From Dipteris shenzhenensis (lineage: Eukaryota > Polypodiophyta > Polypodiopsida > Gleicheniales): a stretch of 64,000 nt of DNA. Shown in pieces: positions 11,717 through 22,870 of this stretch. A program made the position numbers and the translations under genes. Within the stretch, counting starts at the first letter, position 1. Every line of letters begins with the position of its first letter. Location of the stretch: NCBI GenBank assembly GCA_047967505.1, contig CM106541.1, one strand, 5' to 3'. The notes below the pieces were generated by a model. The model searched no databases. It had not been told where the DNA came from and saw only the letters and a program-made list of their open reading frames with translations.

Positions 11717-11720
<4 letters not shown>
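11165..11720. other. Upstream flank of the PPR pseudogene
   Basis: No recognised gene lies here. A minus-strand open frame (11400-11050) overlaps the PPR frame in another register and has no family features. The sequence may hold the old PPR promoter or 5' UTR. Confidence 0.35.
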
Positions 11721-11902
<182 letters not shown>

Positions 11903-12339
11903 TTCTTAAGAAAAGAAAGTGTGTGTGATTGAATGTGTGTGTGTGAGAGAGAGAGAACCAAAATAGAAGGGGCCACTTAGCAACAAAGTGTGCGGGACAC
12001 TTTTTAACAAAAATGTTACTAGAGCGCTGCCTAAAAGGCAGAGCTAACAAAATTTAGAAATGAGAATCTAGGTGGCAAGTGGTTTTCACTATGAGGGTCA
12101 TGAATCCGTGTTCACAGAAAACATTTTTATCAACAAATCACAAAATGAAATTTGAAGGTTTTTCTTGAGGATTTGCTGATTTTTTAGCTAAAATATTCTA
12201 AATCGCATTAAAAAATTCAGATTTTAAAAAATTGAGAAAAAATACCAAGTGAAAATGAAAATGTTGCAAGTTCATTGTATATGGTTTGCAGGTTTTTTGT
12301 GAATATTGGGACTCATGACAATGACCTTCATGTCAGGTA

Positions 12340-13870
12340 AAGGACGTGGATTTATCGTGGTTGTTTAGGAATGAGGATGTAGGTGGTTGAGTGGTCGGGC
12401 GAGTAGCAATGATTTGTTCCTACGATGGCTATCCCATCCAGATTTGGTCCAATGAAATTGTTGTTGGATGTTTGATAGCTTGATAGCTTGAGATTTTTTG
12501 CAAAGTGTTGGAGAGGCCATTGGCAGCATGAAAGACATGGACCCCATTAATGTTGAAGTCTTCGAAGATGGCAATTGGGTCCCTAGTGTCCAAATCAGAG
12601 AGGATGTTGTTAATGCTTCATGATGAATTCTACAATGGGTGTTTTTGGCGATTTGTATGCTTTAACTATGTGTATTTCGTCGAGAACATTTGGTTTTTGA
12701 ATTTAGCACTTATGATCTCGACACCATTTTTTGCTATCGTTTTGTTAGCAAATAGTATGTTGTGTTGTCTTGTACAAAAGAGAGAGACTTGTCGAAGCAT
12801 GATATTCATTGAAATTGCTTGTGAGGGTTCTGGTTGTTGTTTTGCTCTTTGTTTCTTAGAAGCATAGAACATCGACGGCCAAGAGATTATTGTCTACTAG
12901 TATGTCTTGGATATTCGCATTGAGTGAGACCGTGTTTAGAGATTTGATTGATTGTGTGTGAGTTATTGTATGATGGCATATTTCTTTCCAAGCATTTCCA
13001 TCCTGCTCTTGTTTGTAGTTGTGAAATCTCATGAAGACAACCTTGTCGACTTTTATGTGGTTTTTACTAACTTGTGAGTAAGACCAAATTGTCTGTGGAT
13101 GCAATTCAGATAGAGTTGTGTACACTAGCCCATGGCTCCGAATGTTTTGTGGGTCAAATGATACGCTTGCCATTATTAGCCCTTGTGATCTATGTATTGT
13201 TCTTGCATTAGCTGGCTATATTGGAAATTGTTTTTGTGTGATCTTGTTTAGGCAATTCTTGCATATTTGGAAGCTTTTGCGATTTGTTGTATCGGAGTCC
13301 AAGTTGGTGATGTTGTCTCTTGATATAGATGTAGGATTTCATACGTGTTTTTGATCATATGTTTGCGTTATGGAAGTCTACCCAGGCTATTGGTTGGTTT
13401 TGCGCAATGGTTAGATTCTAGAATATAACGACATCACCATTTACTAGCCCATTAGCAATGTCTCTATTGCTTGCTCAGATCTAAACTACCATTCCTTGCT
13501 TGAGTGCCAATGTCATATGCAATCTAGCCATTGTTCGAGGGTCTTTTGATGGTTTGGCCTGTTTGCTGCATGTTTTATGTTTTTGGTCAACTGCTTGTAT
13601 GATGTGAGCTCCGCTTGGAAGTTTGTCCAATATATATTGACTGTGCTTTTCTTTCTACACATTTGTGAAGAAGAGGTGTGTGATTTCTATGTCTGGGTTT
13701 GGCCTTCTATAGAATGTGGAGTCTACGTAGTCCAAGTCATAGTCTATTTCTTGTCCAACTCTGATGTTGTTCAGGATGCCAATGAGCTTGTTGTGTCTTT
13801 GCCACATTGTTGTTTAAAGCTTCTACCATTGGGTTATGTCTTGCCAATATGTTTGTTTGATAAGGCTGGT
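12340..13870 (-). pseudogene. Helitron-type helicase fused to AP-endonuclease-like domain (decayed)
   Basis: Reading right to left, helicase relics come first: ILARHNPMVEALNNN near 13850, then LKQGMVV followed by IANGLVNGDVVIF near 13480-13410 with stops between. The late motif TIHRSQGLIMASVSFDPQNIRSHGLVYTTLS (13205-13100) is typical of PIF1/Helitron helicases. It is followed at normal spacing by an endonuclease/exonuclease/phosphatase-like start (SIKSLNTVSLNANIQDIL and VDVLCF, 12950-12860). Further decayed EEP-like pieces (GVEIISAKFKN near 12690; SPDHSTTYILIP near 12380) sit in other frames. The helicase-endonuclease order fits Helentron/Helitron2-type rolling-circle elements. No Rep domain or element ends were found. 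Many stops show it is dead. Confidence 0.75.
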
Positions 13871-13888
13871 TGATTGCTTTGGGAATTT

Positions 13889-13944
13889 TGAAACCAGAAA
13901 GAGAATTTCTAATGCTCACAAATTAACCAAGGCACAATAGAGAC
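13889..13944 (-). repeat. LTR terminus, inverted copy
   Basis: This sequence (TGAAACCAGAAAGAGAATTT through GGCACAATAGAGAC) is the reverse complement of 14483-14560, except that the right copy has a roughly 18-bp insertion. It seems to be the terminal part of an LTR in minus orientation. Confidence 0.7.
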
Positions 13945-14482
13945 AGCGACAACCAACTAGGTACAATCTCCCCCCCTAGATGAGTAGCTCACGCTTCCTC
14001 ATCTAGAGTATTTATAATATTTCATTGAAGTTCAAGGAGCCAAAATATCCCTCCTTTCCTAAAAGTAACAGATTACATTGAATGACTTTTACAAAGCCTC
14101 TTTGGGCTCACTTTATAAAAAATGGATCATGTCCCATTCTTTCTACAAGCCACTTTGGACTTACTTTATTCAAGAATAGTTTATGTCTTCTATCACATAT
14201 TGCTCAAGATTTACAATATCAATCAAATGCAAAATTGGCCCATGGCCAAATGCTATGCACCATGTGACACCACATTGAGTACCCTCGTACTAGTTCCAAT
14301 CCTCGACACTTGTTCCATCACCTATACTCAAGCTGCCAATTACATTAGTTGTTAACAATCAATTGAACAAATCATCGAATCAATCAATCTCAATATAATT
14401 GTGCTCAAAGTATAATAATCAAATATAACACCAATAACACTAGCAACATAAGTATCAACATGGAATCACCCATAATACCGTT

Positions 14483-14573
14483 GTCTCAATTGTGCCTTGG
14501 TTAATTTCATTTCTCTCAAGTGGTGTTTTGTGAGCATTAGAAATTCTTTTTTTGGTTTCAGTGGTATCAGAGC
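14483..14573 (+). repeat. LTR terminus plus primer-binding site
   Basis: The stretch GTCTCAATTGTGCCTTGG to TTTGGTTTCA (14483-14560) ends in CA. One base later comes TGGTATCAGAGC (14562-14573), the usual primer-binding site complementary to the initiator-Met tRNA 3' end in plant retrotransposons. A plus-strand element therefore began here, but downstream sequence to about 14800 has no intact gag. The matching inverted copy sits at 13889-13944, 540 bp to the left. Confidence 0.75.
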
Positions 14574-15349
14574 TTGGTTATGCCCTAGCTTTTAGGGTTT
14601 GAGAAGAAGAGGCAAGGATTGCTTGTAGGACAGTTGAGAAGAGTGATGAAAACTTCATTAAATTCAAAGGAAAGCTTCTAGTATGACTAGCAGGCTACAA
14701 TTCATCATTACCCACATGCCTCTATCAGAATCTACATTGTATTTGATTCTGAATCTCTGCAAGCTTTGTGTGCTACAGTCCGAGTTACTAGCCGGACTAC
14801 CTTGGGTTGAGGAGGAGGAGGAGGAGGAGGAGGAGGAGGTGGAGGAGGAGGAGGAGTGCCTAATATTTTCTTTTAATATTTAGCTCGCTTAAGCATTTAC
14901 CTACACAACCAACACCTCTGCCTCACTGTGTGCAACTAATCTATAAGCCGAAGTGCGGTGTGACCATCGACTCATTTAATTACAATGCGCTCTTTTGGGC
15001 ATTACTCGCACATCTCCCTCAAAGTCCCAACAGCCTCGAAGTCTGAGTGTTCTCTCTTCTATACCCACACTCAGTCGCTCTACATGTCCATTCAGCCCTT
15101 CTGCCATGCTACCTTCTTCTCGCTCATGTGCCAGCCACATTCTACAAAGTTGCCAATTCACTGAATTGAATTCTTCTCCCAAATAGCTCTGCCATAAGCA
15201 TCAAGATACTTATGCATTGGCTCTAATTCTGCTTATCTATTCTTCTTTTCTTCTATTCTATCTATAAAGGAAGGGTTGGCTCAAGTCTAGAGGTTCGGGG
15301 AGCTTTGCAGACCTTCTAGAGCTTACACGCCGTTTGATCATGATCTTTC
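14574..15349. other. Element leader and GAG microsatellite
   Basis: The sequence after the primer-binding site begins like a copia leader (GAAGAAGAGGCAAGG, then an ATG at 14683) but no gag domain follows. A GAG/GGA trinucleotide tract lies at 14811-14856. The rest has no supported gene. Confidence 0.5.
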
Positions 15350-15920
15350 GTTAGATCTCAAGCAGAGGAAGCATCACACGACAACACGTGGCAAAGGGAG
15401 AAGAGAGGATGGAGAGCAGAGCAGAGGTTGGATGATTGCATGGGCAGAGCAGAGGACACCTCAAGCGATGACATGTGGCAAAGGGAGGAGAGGATAGAGG
15501 GCAAAGCAGAGCAGAGAAGAGAGGATTGTGCGGGCTACAGGATGGGGCACTGCGAGGGCTGTAGCATGACATGATGACTACAAGGGCTGCAGATGACATA
15601 TGTGGGCAGAGCAGATGACTACGTGCGGCCACAGGGGGTAGCACATGGGTTATCGCACATGGCACCCACCCATGGTGACATGGCGTAGATGCCTGATAGT
15701 GCTACTAACAACACGAGTCTCAAAGACCTATGACATGGTGCAACAGACAACAGACGACATGGCCAACATGCTGGCTGGTCTTGGAGATCAATGATGTGGC
15801 ATAGACAACGCCTACTAGCGTGGCCCATTAGAGATAGATCATAGACCTCAAATATGGCACTGCAGACAACCGATGATGTGGCATGGTGAATGACTCCAGA
15901 TGATGAGGCAGACATTGAGA
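15350..15920 (+). repeat. Degenerate purine-rich and GATGACATG repeats
   Basis: Irregular repeats of CAGAGCAGAGGA and GGCAAAGGGAGAAGAGAGGAT give way to repeats of GACAACnnATGACATGGC. Periods vary from about 30 to 60 bp. Minus-strand open frames rich in Ser, Pro and Leu are a consequence of the repeat. Confidence 0.6.
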
Positions 15921-16310
15921 GAAGAGAGATAGAGATTATATACATATATATACATACATACATATATATATATATATTGGATACATAGAATTAAATATAA
16001 ATATTTATAATAAATATTATATATAATTATGTTTCTTATAAGTATTTATTTATATTTATATTTTTAAATATATATGTATATATATATATATATATATTCA
16101 TTTATTAATTTATATTTATAAATGTGTATATATATAGGTACACTATATATATAAGAGAGATAGAGATAATATATATATTATACATCTAATAAATACATAT
16201 TAATATAATTATATTATTTATAAGTATTAGATATAATTATGTTTATTTTAAATATTTATTTAGATTTAGATTTATACTTATATTTATGTGTGTGTGTGTG
16301 TGTGTATAAA
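15921..16310. repeat. AT-rich tract with (TA)n and a short (TG)n
   Basis: About 390 bp is almost pure A/T, with several TATATATA runs, and ends in a (TG)9-like tract near 16288-16305. It holds no gene. Such tracts often melt easily or form cruciforms. Confidence 0.9.
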
Positions 16311-16424
16311 CAAAAATACTCCAAGAACATGGTACTCGAAGCTCTTAAAAGGTTATAAAAAGTGATCACTGTAAAGGTAGCAGTATCCATGCAGTCATAC
16401 AAAAACAGGCATATTGGAGAGGTA

Positions 16425-16540
16425 TCTCATGCCATGCTCAACAAAAAAGACCTGCCAGATTATTATTGGGCTGAAGCAGTTGGGGTCTACTTACCTGCCA
16501 CCATCCTACAGAAGCCAATTATTAGAACAACAAAGTTTTA
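16425..16540 (+). pseudogene. Copia integrase fragment
   Basis: The plus-strand frame reads AMLNKKDLPDYYWAEAVG, closely matching AMLNEKGLPDYYWVEAVA of the Copia-1 integrase. The match is only about 30-35 codons, with no other element parts nearby, so it is a small stray fragment of a related element in opposite orientation. Confidence 0.75.
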
Positions 16541-16680
16541 AATGGGTAGACAGGTAATGCATGATACCCCGTCATGTTATTGCTTTACCTAGGAGAAAGA
16601 GACCCATCCAGATTCATAATTGCACTTTACATAGTATAAAGGCAAGGGGGACACCATGAAATGTTGAAGATAGAAGTGTT

Positions 16681-17505
16681 GGTCTACCATATAGGAGGCA
16701 TTAGGAAGGACAATAATTTTGAAAGTCAATTACCTAGCCTTCCATATAGGAGGCAAAGCACAACATTAGAAAGGACATTTGTAACAAAAGAGAGCGCCCT
16801 AGCATTCCAAGGAATAAGCATAAAAAAGGTTATCTTTCCAAGTAAAAGGTAAGAGACCATCCAAACAGACAACTGCACATTAAATTTTATCATAGCTTGG
16901 TGGGTATTATGAATTATTTAGGTGCAGGATGTGCTCACCTTCCATGTAGGAGGCATTAATAAGGACAATTATTTTGAAAAAAAAATTCTAGCCTTCCATA
17001 TAGGAGGCATGATAAATTTTTAAGCCTTCCATGTAGGGGGCATTAGAGCATAAAAGAAAGACAATGACCTAGCCTTCCATAGAGGAGGCAAAAAAGCAAT
17101 TGTCTTTGAAAATAGGAGGCACTAGAAGGGACAATTGTATTGAAACATAAGCATCTAGCCTTCCATCGAGGAGGCATGAAAAGATTATCTTTATCATTGT
17201 CTTAAAAACTCATAATAAAGTATCAAATAACCAGTGGTCGCTTACACAAGAAAAACTTGCAACTTTTATGTAGGAGGCATGATAATTATTTTGAAAACCA
17301 AAATTAAGCCTACCATATAGGAGGCATGAAAATAAATTTATTTAGCCTTCCATGTAGGAGGCATTAGAATGGAAAAAAGGCAAAGTCCTAGCCTGCTACC
17401 ATAGAGGAGGCATAAAGACAATAATAATAAAACTTTGCAACTAGGACGTACTAGAAGGGACAATTGTTTTTGAAGCAAAATCAAATGGCCTTCCATAGAG
17501 GAGGC
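16681..17505 (+). repeat. Array of GCCTTCCATATAGGAGGC hairpin motifs
   Basis: About 13 copies of an 18-bp imperfect palindrome recur over 825 bp. Full copies begin at 16737, 16991, 17024, 17072, 17158, 17308, 17345, 17391 (with 3 extra bases) and 17488. Weaker or partial copies end near 16699, 16954, 17120 and 17279. The left arm GCCTTCC pairs with the right arm AGGAGGC in all positions but one if a U-G pair is allowed. The centre alternates among ATAT, ATGT, ATAG and ATCG. Spacing is irregular (33-104 bp), and the flanks also recur (ATTAGAAGGGACAATTGTTT, CATGAAAA). The array is non-coding, and I do not recognise the family. Confidence 0.85.
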
Positions 17506-18029
17506 ATGAAAAATTAGCTTTATTGGGGACATTGATACTAGTGGAATCTCATTTTAACATCTTCTTGGATTTTCGAGGAAGATAGGGTCGTGTTCTAGCA
17601 TGATGCAATATTAATCCGTCTTTTCTGGCTACCTTGATTTTTTTATTGACGTAAGCAATGAAGGCAAGATCCATATTAACGGACATCTGAGCTCTCTTGC
17701 GAGGGGCACGAGTATTAGATGTGTCCTAAAAATGAGGCATACATTTGTTAGTATGTAGGGCACGTAAGCATTAGAGTGTTCTCCATAATTTTCAAAGTGC
17801 TATTATAGCTTACCAAAATATGCATCTTTATCTATATAGGAAAAACTAGTTCTGGGCAAGTAGCTGTATTGAGCTAGAATATATTTCAATGAATTTGTTG
17901 TGATTTCCCATAAATTTAAAAATTTATTAAGTTTATATGTTTTATTGTACAATTTGATTCTTATTGAATTTATAAAATAAAGTAAGCAGAATGTGACAAT
18001 AGAAGTACCTTTTTTGGTTTAACGGATGA

Positions 18030-19040
18030 GGGTTTAACTAGCACACTTCCTATCTTAAAATTATAACACCAACAAATGTCCCCTTCTTTGGATTTATATC
18101 AACTTGCATTTTATCATATAGTATTTTGCAAATATGCAATTTGTATTTTTCACACATTAGTGTGGAAGGAGATTTTGCATGCTTTCTCTCCTAATTTTAT
18201 AAGATCATATAGCATTTTGTATTTATCACATAACTACATGCTTTTGTGATGATAGATTTTGCACAGTTTCTTTCTTAAAGTTATAAGACAAAGGAAGGTG
18301 CAATTTCTAAGGTTCATTTAAATCGCATTCATGACATATGAATTTAAATTTAGTACATAGGAATTTAAATTTAGTGCATAAGACTTTGCATCTGGCACAT
18401 ATAATGTTTCATTAAACATAAAATTATATGTTTGTGTGGAAGGAAGTAGGACACTTCCTGTTAAATTATAAGACCAAGGAACATCCTTTTCTTTGGGCTC
18501 ATATCAGTTTGTATTTAGTAAACAACATTTTTCATATAGCATGTAGCAATACGAATTCAACACTTTATATTTCACACACAAAATTTATAACATCTCTAGT
18601 TTATGTTGATAGAAATTTGAATATAGCATATATCAATTTGAATGTAGCTTATAGCATTTCGAATATAGCACATGGTAAATAGCTCTTTGCATTTTGCACA
18701 TAGGAGTTTGTGTTTAGCAGATATCATTTTGCATATATTTCATAGCAATTTGAATTTGGGATATAGCACTTTTAATTTAGCACTTTGTATATATTTGGTA
18801 GCAATTTGAATTTGGGATATAGCACTTTTCATTTAGCGCATATTACTTTCAACTTGCACTTAGCACAAAGCAGTTTCAATTTAGCACTTAACAATTTGAA
18901 TTTTGCACATAGCACTTTGCATTTTGCACATGGTACTTTGCATTTAGCAGATAACCACACGTATAGTGTGGGGGGAGAGTTGGCACACTTCCTCTCCAAA
19001 AATTATAAGACCAAGGAACGTGCCCTTCCTCGAGATCGAT
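18030..19040 (+). repeat. Compound satellite: 21-bp array with a recurring 90-bp module
   Basis: Two repeat levels are visible. A module running GTGTGGAAGG, then GCACACTTCCTCTC, then AATTATAAGACCAAGGAAC recurs, in whole or part, near 18035, 18165, 18250, 18433 and 18966. Between modules, especially at 18600-18955, an array of about 21 bp repeats the theme CATAGCACTTTGCATTTTG. In frame this gives seven-residue repeats (LNFAHST, LHFAHGT, LHLADNH). No gene is supported; the period equal to seven codons probably explains the open frames. Confidence 0.8.
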
Positions 19041-19508
19041 GAAGAAAATATGTGGAAGGTTTTAAATCCAAATTAAGAGTTGAGATCAATATGTTCCATC
19101 CCCTTTCACTAAATTCTACCATTTCATTTGCCATGAATTGGAAGAGGAAGATTGGTATGCCAAAAGAAGGGAAAATTTCGGATCAACTTGTACCCTTCCA
19201 TAAAAAGAAGAAGTTTGATAAAAAGCCTTTCTTCAAATCTATGGCAAAAACTTCAAAAAGAAAGAAATATGATGTTACCAGTAGAATAATGTGGGACATA
19301 TAGCAACTAAATGTTTGAACTACTGAGCCTGGACCTGAGGATCGTGAGCCCCTTCCCCATCCATTTACTTAGCTTGGACCTAAGAATCCTTTAACTACCT
19401 CAGAGCCTCCTAGTCGAATTGAGGCACATTGTACTCTTGGAAGTTTGTAATACATAATAACGTTTGATGAAATTCATCTATATATGAGACTCTAGTTTGT
19501 AATCCATA
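19041..19508 (+). other. Possible gag relic, Lys-rich
   Basis: A short frame (19052-19303) encodes a Lys-rich, basic tail (KKKKFDKKPFFKSMAKTSKRKKY) that resembles the basic region before the zinc knuckle of some Ty3 gag proteins. No knuckle or capsid is visible, so this is weak. Confidence 0.2.
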
Positions 19509-19509
19509 G

Positions 19510-19571
<62 letters not shown>
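19509..19571 (+). repeat. (GA)n microsatellite
   Basis: About 60 bp of nearly uninterrupted GA dinucleotides, starting with one GAGC. Confidence 0.97.
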
Positions 19572-19573
<2 letters not shown>

Positions 19574-20029
19574 GTCATGAATATAGATGTATCTATTACA
19601 AACTTTTAATGACAAATTGTTACAATACCAAAGAAACTTATTCTCCATTGTTGTTTGTAAATGATAAAAGATATAGTTACAATGCTGATTGTGGCTATAA
19701 CTTTAGAGCCAAAACTATTGTGTAGAGCTTCTCTGACTCCAACAATATGAGCCTAGAAAGGTTCAACTACTAGAGCGAAGGCGAGATCAGAAAATGGAAG
19801 AGAAGGTGCTGGACGAGGAAAAGGCACAACAGAAGCTCCTTGGTCAACCTTCTTCATAGGATCATCCTAGGCATTGGATGCCAACTCTTCATAGCATCCA
19901 CCATTGCTTGAATGGTAGTGATTGTCTGAGAATCATCAGTTTGTTTGACATTATAATGTATAATTTTTTTCCGTTGCCTCACAATTGTATACTATGTAAA
20001 TAATCATTTCGTACCTGTAATCATGAATT

Positions 20030-20450
20030 TTTAATTATCTCAATAATTCCATTTGGGATTTTTTCTATTTTTACTATAGATTAGGATATCATCTAAAAAT
20101 ACTACAGCTAAATCTTCTAAATATGGTGTGAAGATACTATTCATAAGTGTGATGAAAGTTGTTGGAGCATTTGTTAAACCAAACGGCATTACTTTAAACT
20201 AATAATGCCCATACCTAGTACAAAATGATGTATTAGGGACGTCCTCTTATCTAATTTGTAAAAAATGATATCCTAACCTTAAATCAATTTTAGTAAAATA
20301 TTTTTCCCCGTGCAATTGATCAAAGAGATCATCAATGTGAGGCATAGGATACTTGTTTTTTATGGTGATTTTATTCAATTCTCAGTAATCTATGCATAAA
20401 CACATAGTACCATCCTTTTTCTTTACCAGTAAAACTGGTGCAGACCAAGG
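20030..20450 (-). pseudogene. Ty3/gypsy reverse transcriptase fragment
   Basis: With several stops and shifts the minus strand shows RT blocks in order: [53 protein letters not shown], and [18 protein letters not shown] near 20100. The FLDDILIYS active site is typical of Ty3/gypsy. The frame is broken at least four times, and no other domain flanks it. Confidence 0.8.
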
Positions 20451-20701
20451 TGAGCTACTTGGTTGAATCCGACCCTTGGCTAGTGCTCAGATTGTTACAG
20501 AACCCTTGATGATTTCAATCTGATAGGAAGAGTAACTCTAGAAACAACACTCAACTGCTGTAGTTGGCAGCTCTTCCATTACACAAACTCTATCGCTAGC
20601 ATGTGTGCAAACATATCAATGCAACTAGAATTGGATGAAAATTGCTACTTCACGAATAACAACATGTTATGATCATGTCCGATGTTGAAGTTTTTATTGA
20701 A

Positions 20702-21092
20702 TGATGCACTTAAAATATATACTACTTTTGTTGGTAGCCAAAGAATTTCTATGCAAGCTCATCTCATGAGAATAAATAACACTATCACTAATGTAGACTT
20801 ACAAGCTTATGTTATAATCATCTTTAAAATTATGGTAATACTATAAAGCTTTATTACCATTTAATACATACATATAGTGAGGTTATGTTTTTCTCAGTGA
20901 TGCACTTCAACTATATAGTACCTGTTGTTGATAGCCAAAGTATTTCTATTTAAGCTCATCTCATAGAATATAAAACACTTTTACTAATGTGCACTTGAAA
21001 TATTATGTTATAACCATGTTCAATGTTGAGGAAGCACTATAAATCTTTATTCATGATGAGCACATACATACAATGAGATTATGTGTTGGTAG
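20702..21092 (+). repeat. Tandem duplication, about 195-bp unit
   Basis: The block starting TGATGCACTTAAAATATATA (20702) recurs as TGATGCACTTCAACTATATA (20898), with GGTAGCCAAAG(A/T)ATTTCTAT, AAGCTCATCTCAT and CATACATA sharing order in both. A third, partial start appears at 21088 (TTGGTAGCC). It is AT-rich and non-coding. Confidence 0.75.
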
Positions 21093-21650
21093 CCTAACCA
21101 TTTATGCTTTGCTCGCTTTTTCTCACTCACTTATTTGGTCCTGCTCACTCGACATCGCTCGCTTGATTGACTACCTCATACACATGTAGAGAAGAGCTTG
21201 GAGAAGTATGGAGACGCCTGGAGCTGCTAGAACACACCCGAGGGAGACTGGAGCTAAAAAAGGTCCAAATTTGAGCAGAAACGCCGAAAAACTGCTCGAA
21301 TCGCCTTTTAACAAGTCATACGGGCTCAAAATCAGGTTCTGACAAGTCGTACAGACTCGCAACACTATCGCACAACTGTACGGACAGATCCGTACGGACT
21401 CAACGAACGAAAAAACTTTTTTTTTTCTCCCTCCCCCCAGCCTAAAATGGTGCGGGACAGATTTGTTTATATGTGGGCAGCTCAGAAATTTCAAAAAACG
21501 TCAAAATCAGATCTCAAAAGGTCAAAACTGGACTGTTGGAGCTACCTCAAGCAAAAGCTAGAGAGCTCAATGTGAGAACCAAGAACGCGCACTGGAGCAC
21601 CAAGCTTGTGGGAGTCTGGAAGCAAGCACGGGAATGGGCTCTAGAGACGG
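21093..21650. other. LTR-element leader-like region, no gene
   Basis: No domain is recognised here. The region lies on the internal side of the primer-binding site at 21657-21668 and would be the leader of a minus-strand element, but no gag follows. Confidence 0.35.
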
Positions 21651-21656
21651 AAGTGC

Positions 21657-21730
21657 TTTGATACCAAATGTAGAAACAAAGTGGAGATAGGCTGTGAACT
21701 TAAGTGAGCAAGACTGCAATAGGATTCACA
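21657..21730 (-). repeat. LTR end with primer-binding site
   Basis: On the minus strand, an LTR-like end CTTTGTTTCTACA is followed by TGGTATCAAAGC (complement of about 21657-21668), a one-base variant of the usual tRNA-Met primer-binding site. The LTR side (21672 rightward, TGTAGAAACAAAGTGGAGAT) resembles the end of the Copia-2 LTR at 40091, so this is a related copia 5' LTR whose body is missing or badly worn. Confidence 0.6.
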
Positions 21731-21846
21731 TCAATGGCTTCATCTTATCCAAGTCCCGCAAGCCAAATAAGTCTATCTCAAACTCTATAGTAAATTGATC
21801 ACCTATATCATCATCGTCATTGTAAGTTTACCTGGGTCTTGATCCT

Positions 21847-22870
21847 CTAATTCATCTTCTTCAATAATATCGGGTGATACATGATCTTTCCCCATGTCAA
21901 TGTCTTTCCATGTGTTGGTGGAGGCCTGGGTTTCCATTTGCTAGTGGAGGCAAGAGCCTCTATAGTATCTAAATAAGAGATCGGAGATTCTTTATTCTGG
22001 CGGTATTTCTCAATAAGAAGAGCAACCAAATCATCAAATGTGGTAGCTGCAAGTTGTAGGACCTCAATGGTTTGTTCAAAACAAGAAGTACCTTGCATTA
22101 TTTTGGTTAAGACAGCCATCTTGTTCTCATCATCTAGAGGGCACTTCAAACTTGACAATTGTTGAACAAGATAGTGAAATTTGGAGAGATGATCACCTAG
22201 TTGTTCATTTTCTTACATCTTCAGCTCATAAAACTTCAATTCCAAAAGAACTTTGGAGTTAGTAACCTTGTAACCAAATAGGCTTTCCAATCGGTGCCAG
22301 ATCTCCTTAGCCTTGGATTTGAAGTCAATGTGAAGAATGAGAGAACCTACCAAGCATAGCCCAATAGGAGCAATAGCTTTGTCATTCTGCTCCTTCCAAA
22401 GTTTGAGTTATTGATCTATTGGAGTGGTATTAGTTTCAATGATGTCCCATACTCCTTCCTTCATGAGAAGAAATTGCAGCTTCATCTGCCAAACTTGACA
22501 ATTGTTGAACAAGCGAGTAATATTTGGAGAGATGATCACCTAGCTCTTCATTTTCTTGCATTTTCAGCTCATAAAACTTCAATTTCAGAAAAACTTTGGA
22601 GTTAGTAAGCTTGTTACCAAATAGGCTCTCTAATTGGTGCCAGATCTCCTTAGCCTTGGATTTGAAGACTGAGAGAATTTGCCAAGCATAGCCCAATCAT
22701 AGCAATAGCTTTGTCATTTTACTGCTTCCAAAGTTTGAGTTATTGTTGATCCATTGGAGTGGCATCAGTTGCAATGATGTCCCATACTCCTTCCTTCATG
22801 AGAAGAAATTGCAGCTTCATCTGCCAAGTAGGAAAGCCTTGGCCCTTGAACTTCTCCACAAGCAGAGGTG
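21847..22870 (-). pseudogene. Copia gag relic with internal tandem duplication
   Basis: The minus strand reads a copia gag (UBN2-type) in pieces. The N-terminal part is FKGQGFPTWQMKLQFLLMKEGVWDII (22850-22770), then AKEIWHQLESLFGNKLTNSKVFLKLKFYELKMQENE (22696-22500) and LSSLKCPLDDENKMAVLTKIM (22158-21847). The middle of the gene is present twice: 22155-22497 repeats as 22498-22835, with matching landmarks about 336-343 bp apart. Stops separate the pieces. The 3' domains of the element are absent. Confidence 0.8.

Noticed and set aside
14562-14573. tRNA gene suggested by TGGTATCAGAGC
   Set aside because: Only the 12-base 3'-end complement is present. It is a retrotransposon primer-binding site, as at 30665 and 59751.
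16681-17505. Possible CRISPR-like array
   Set aside because: The repeats are degenerate and spacing is irregular. The genome is a plant nucleus, there are no cas genes, and the spacers themselves recur.
19052-19303. Lys-rich nuclear protein
   Set aside because: The basic tail could equally be gag or chance. No domain, intron or homologous block supports a host gene.
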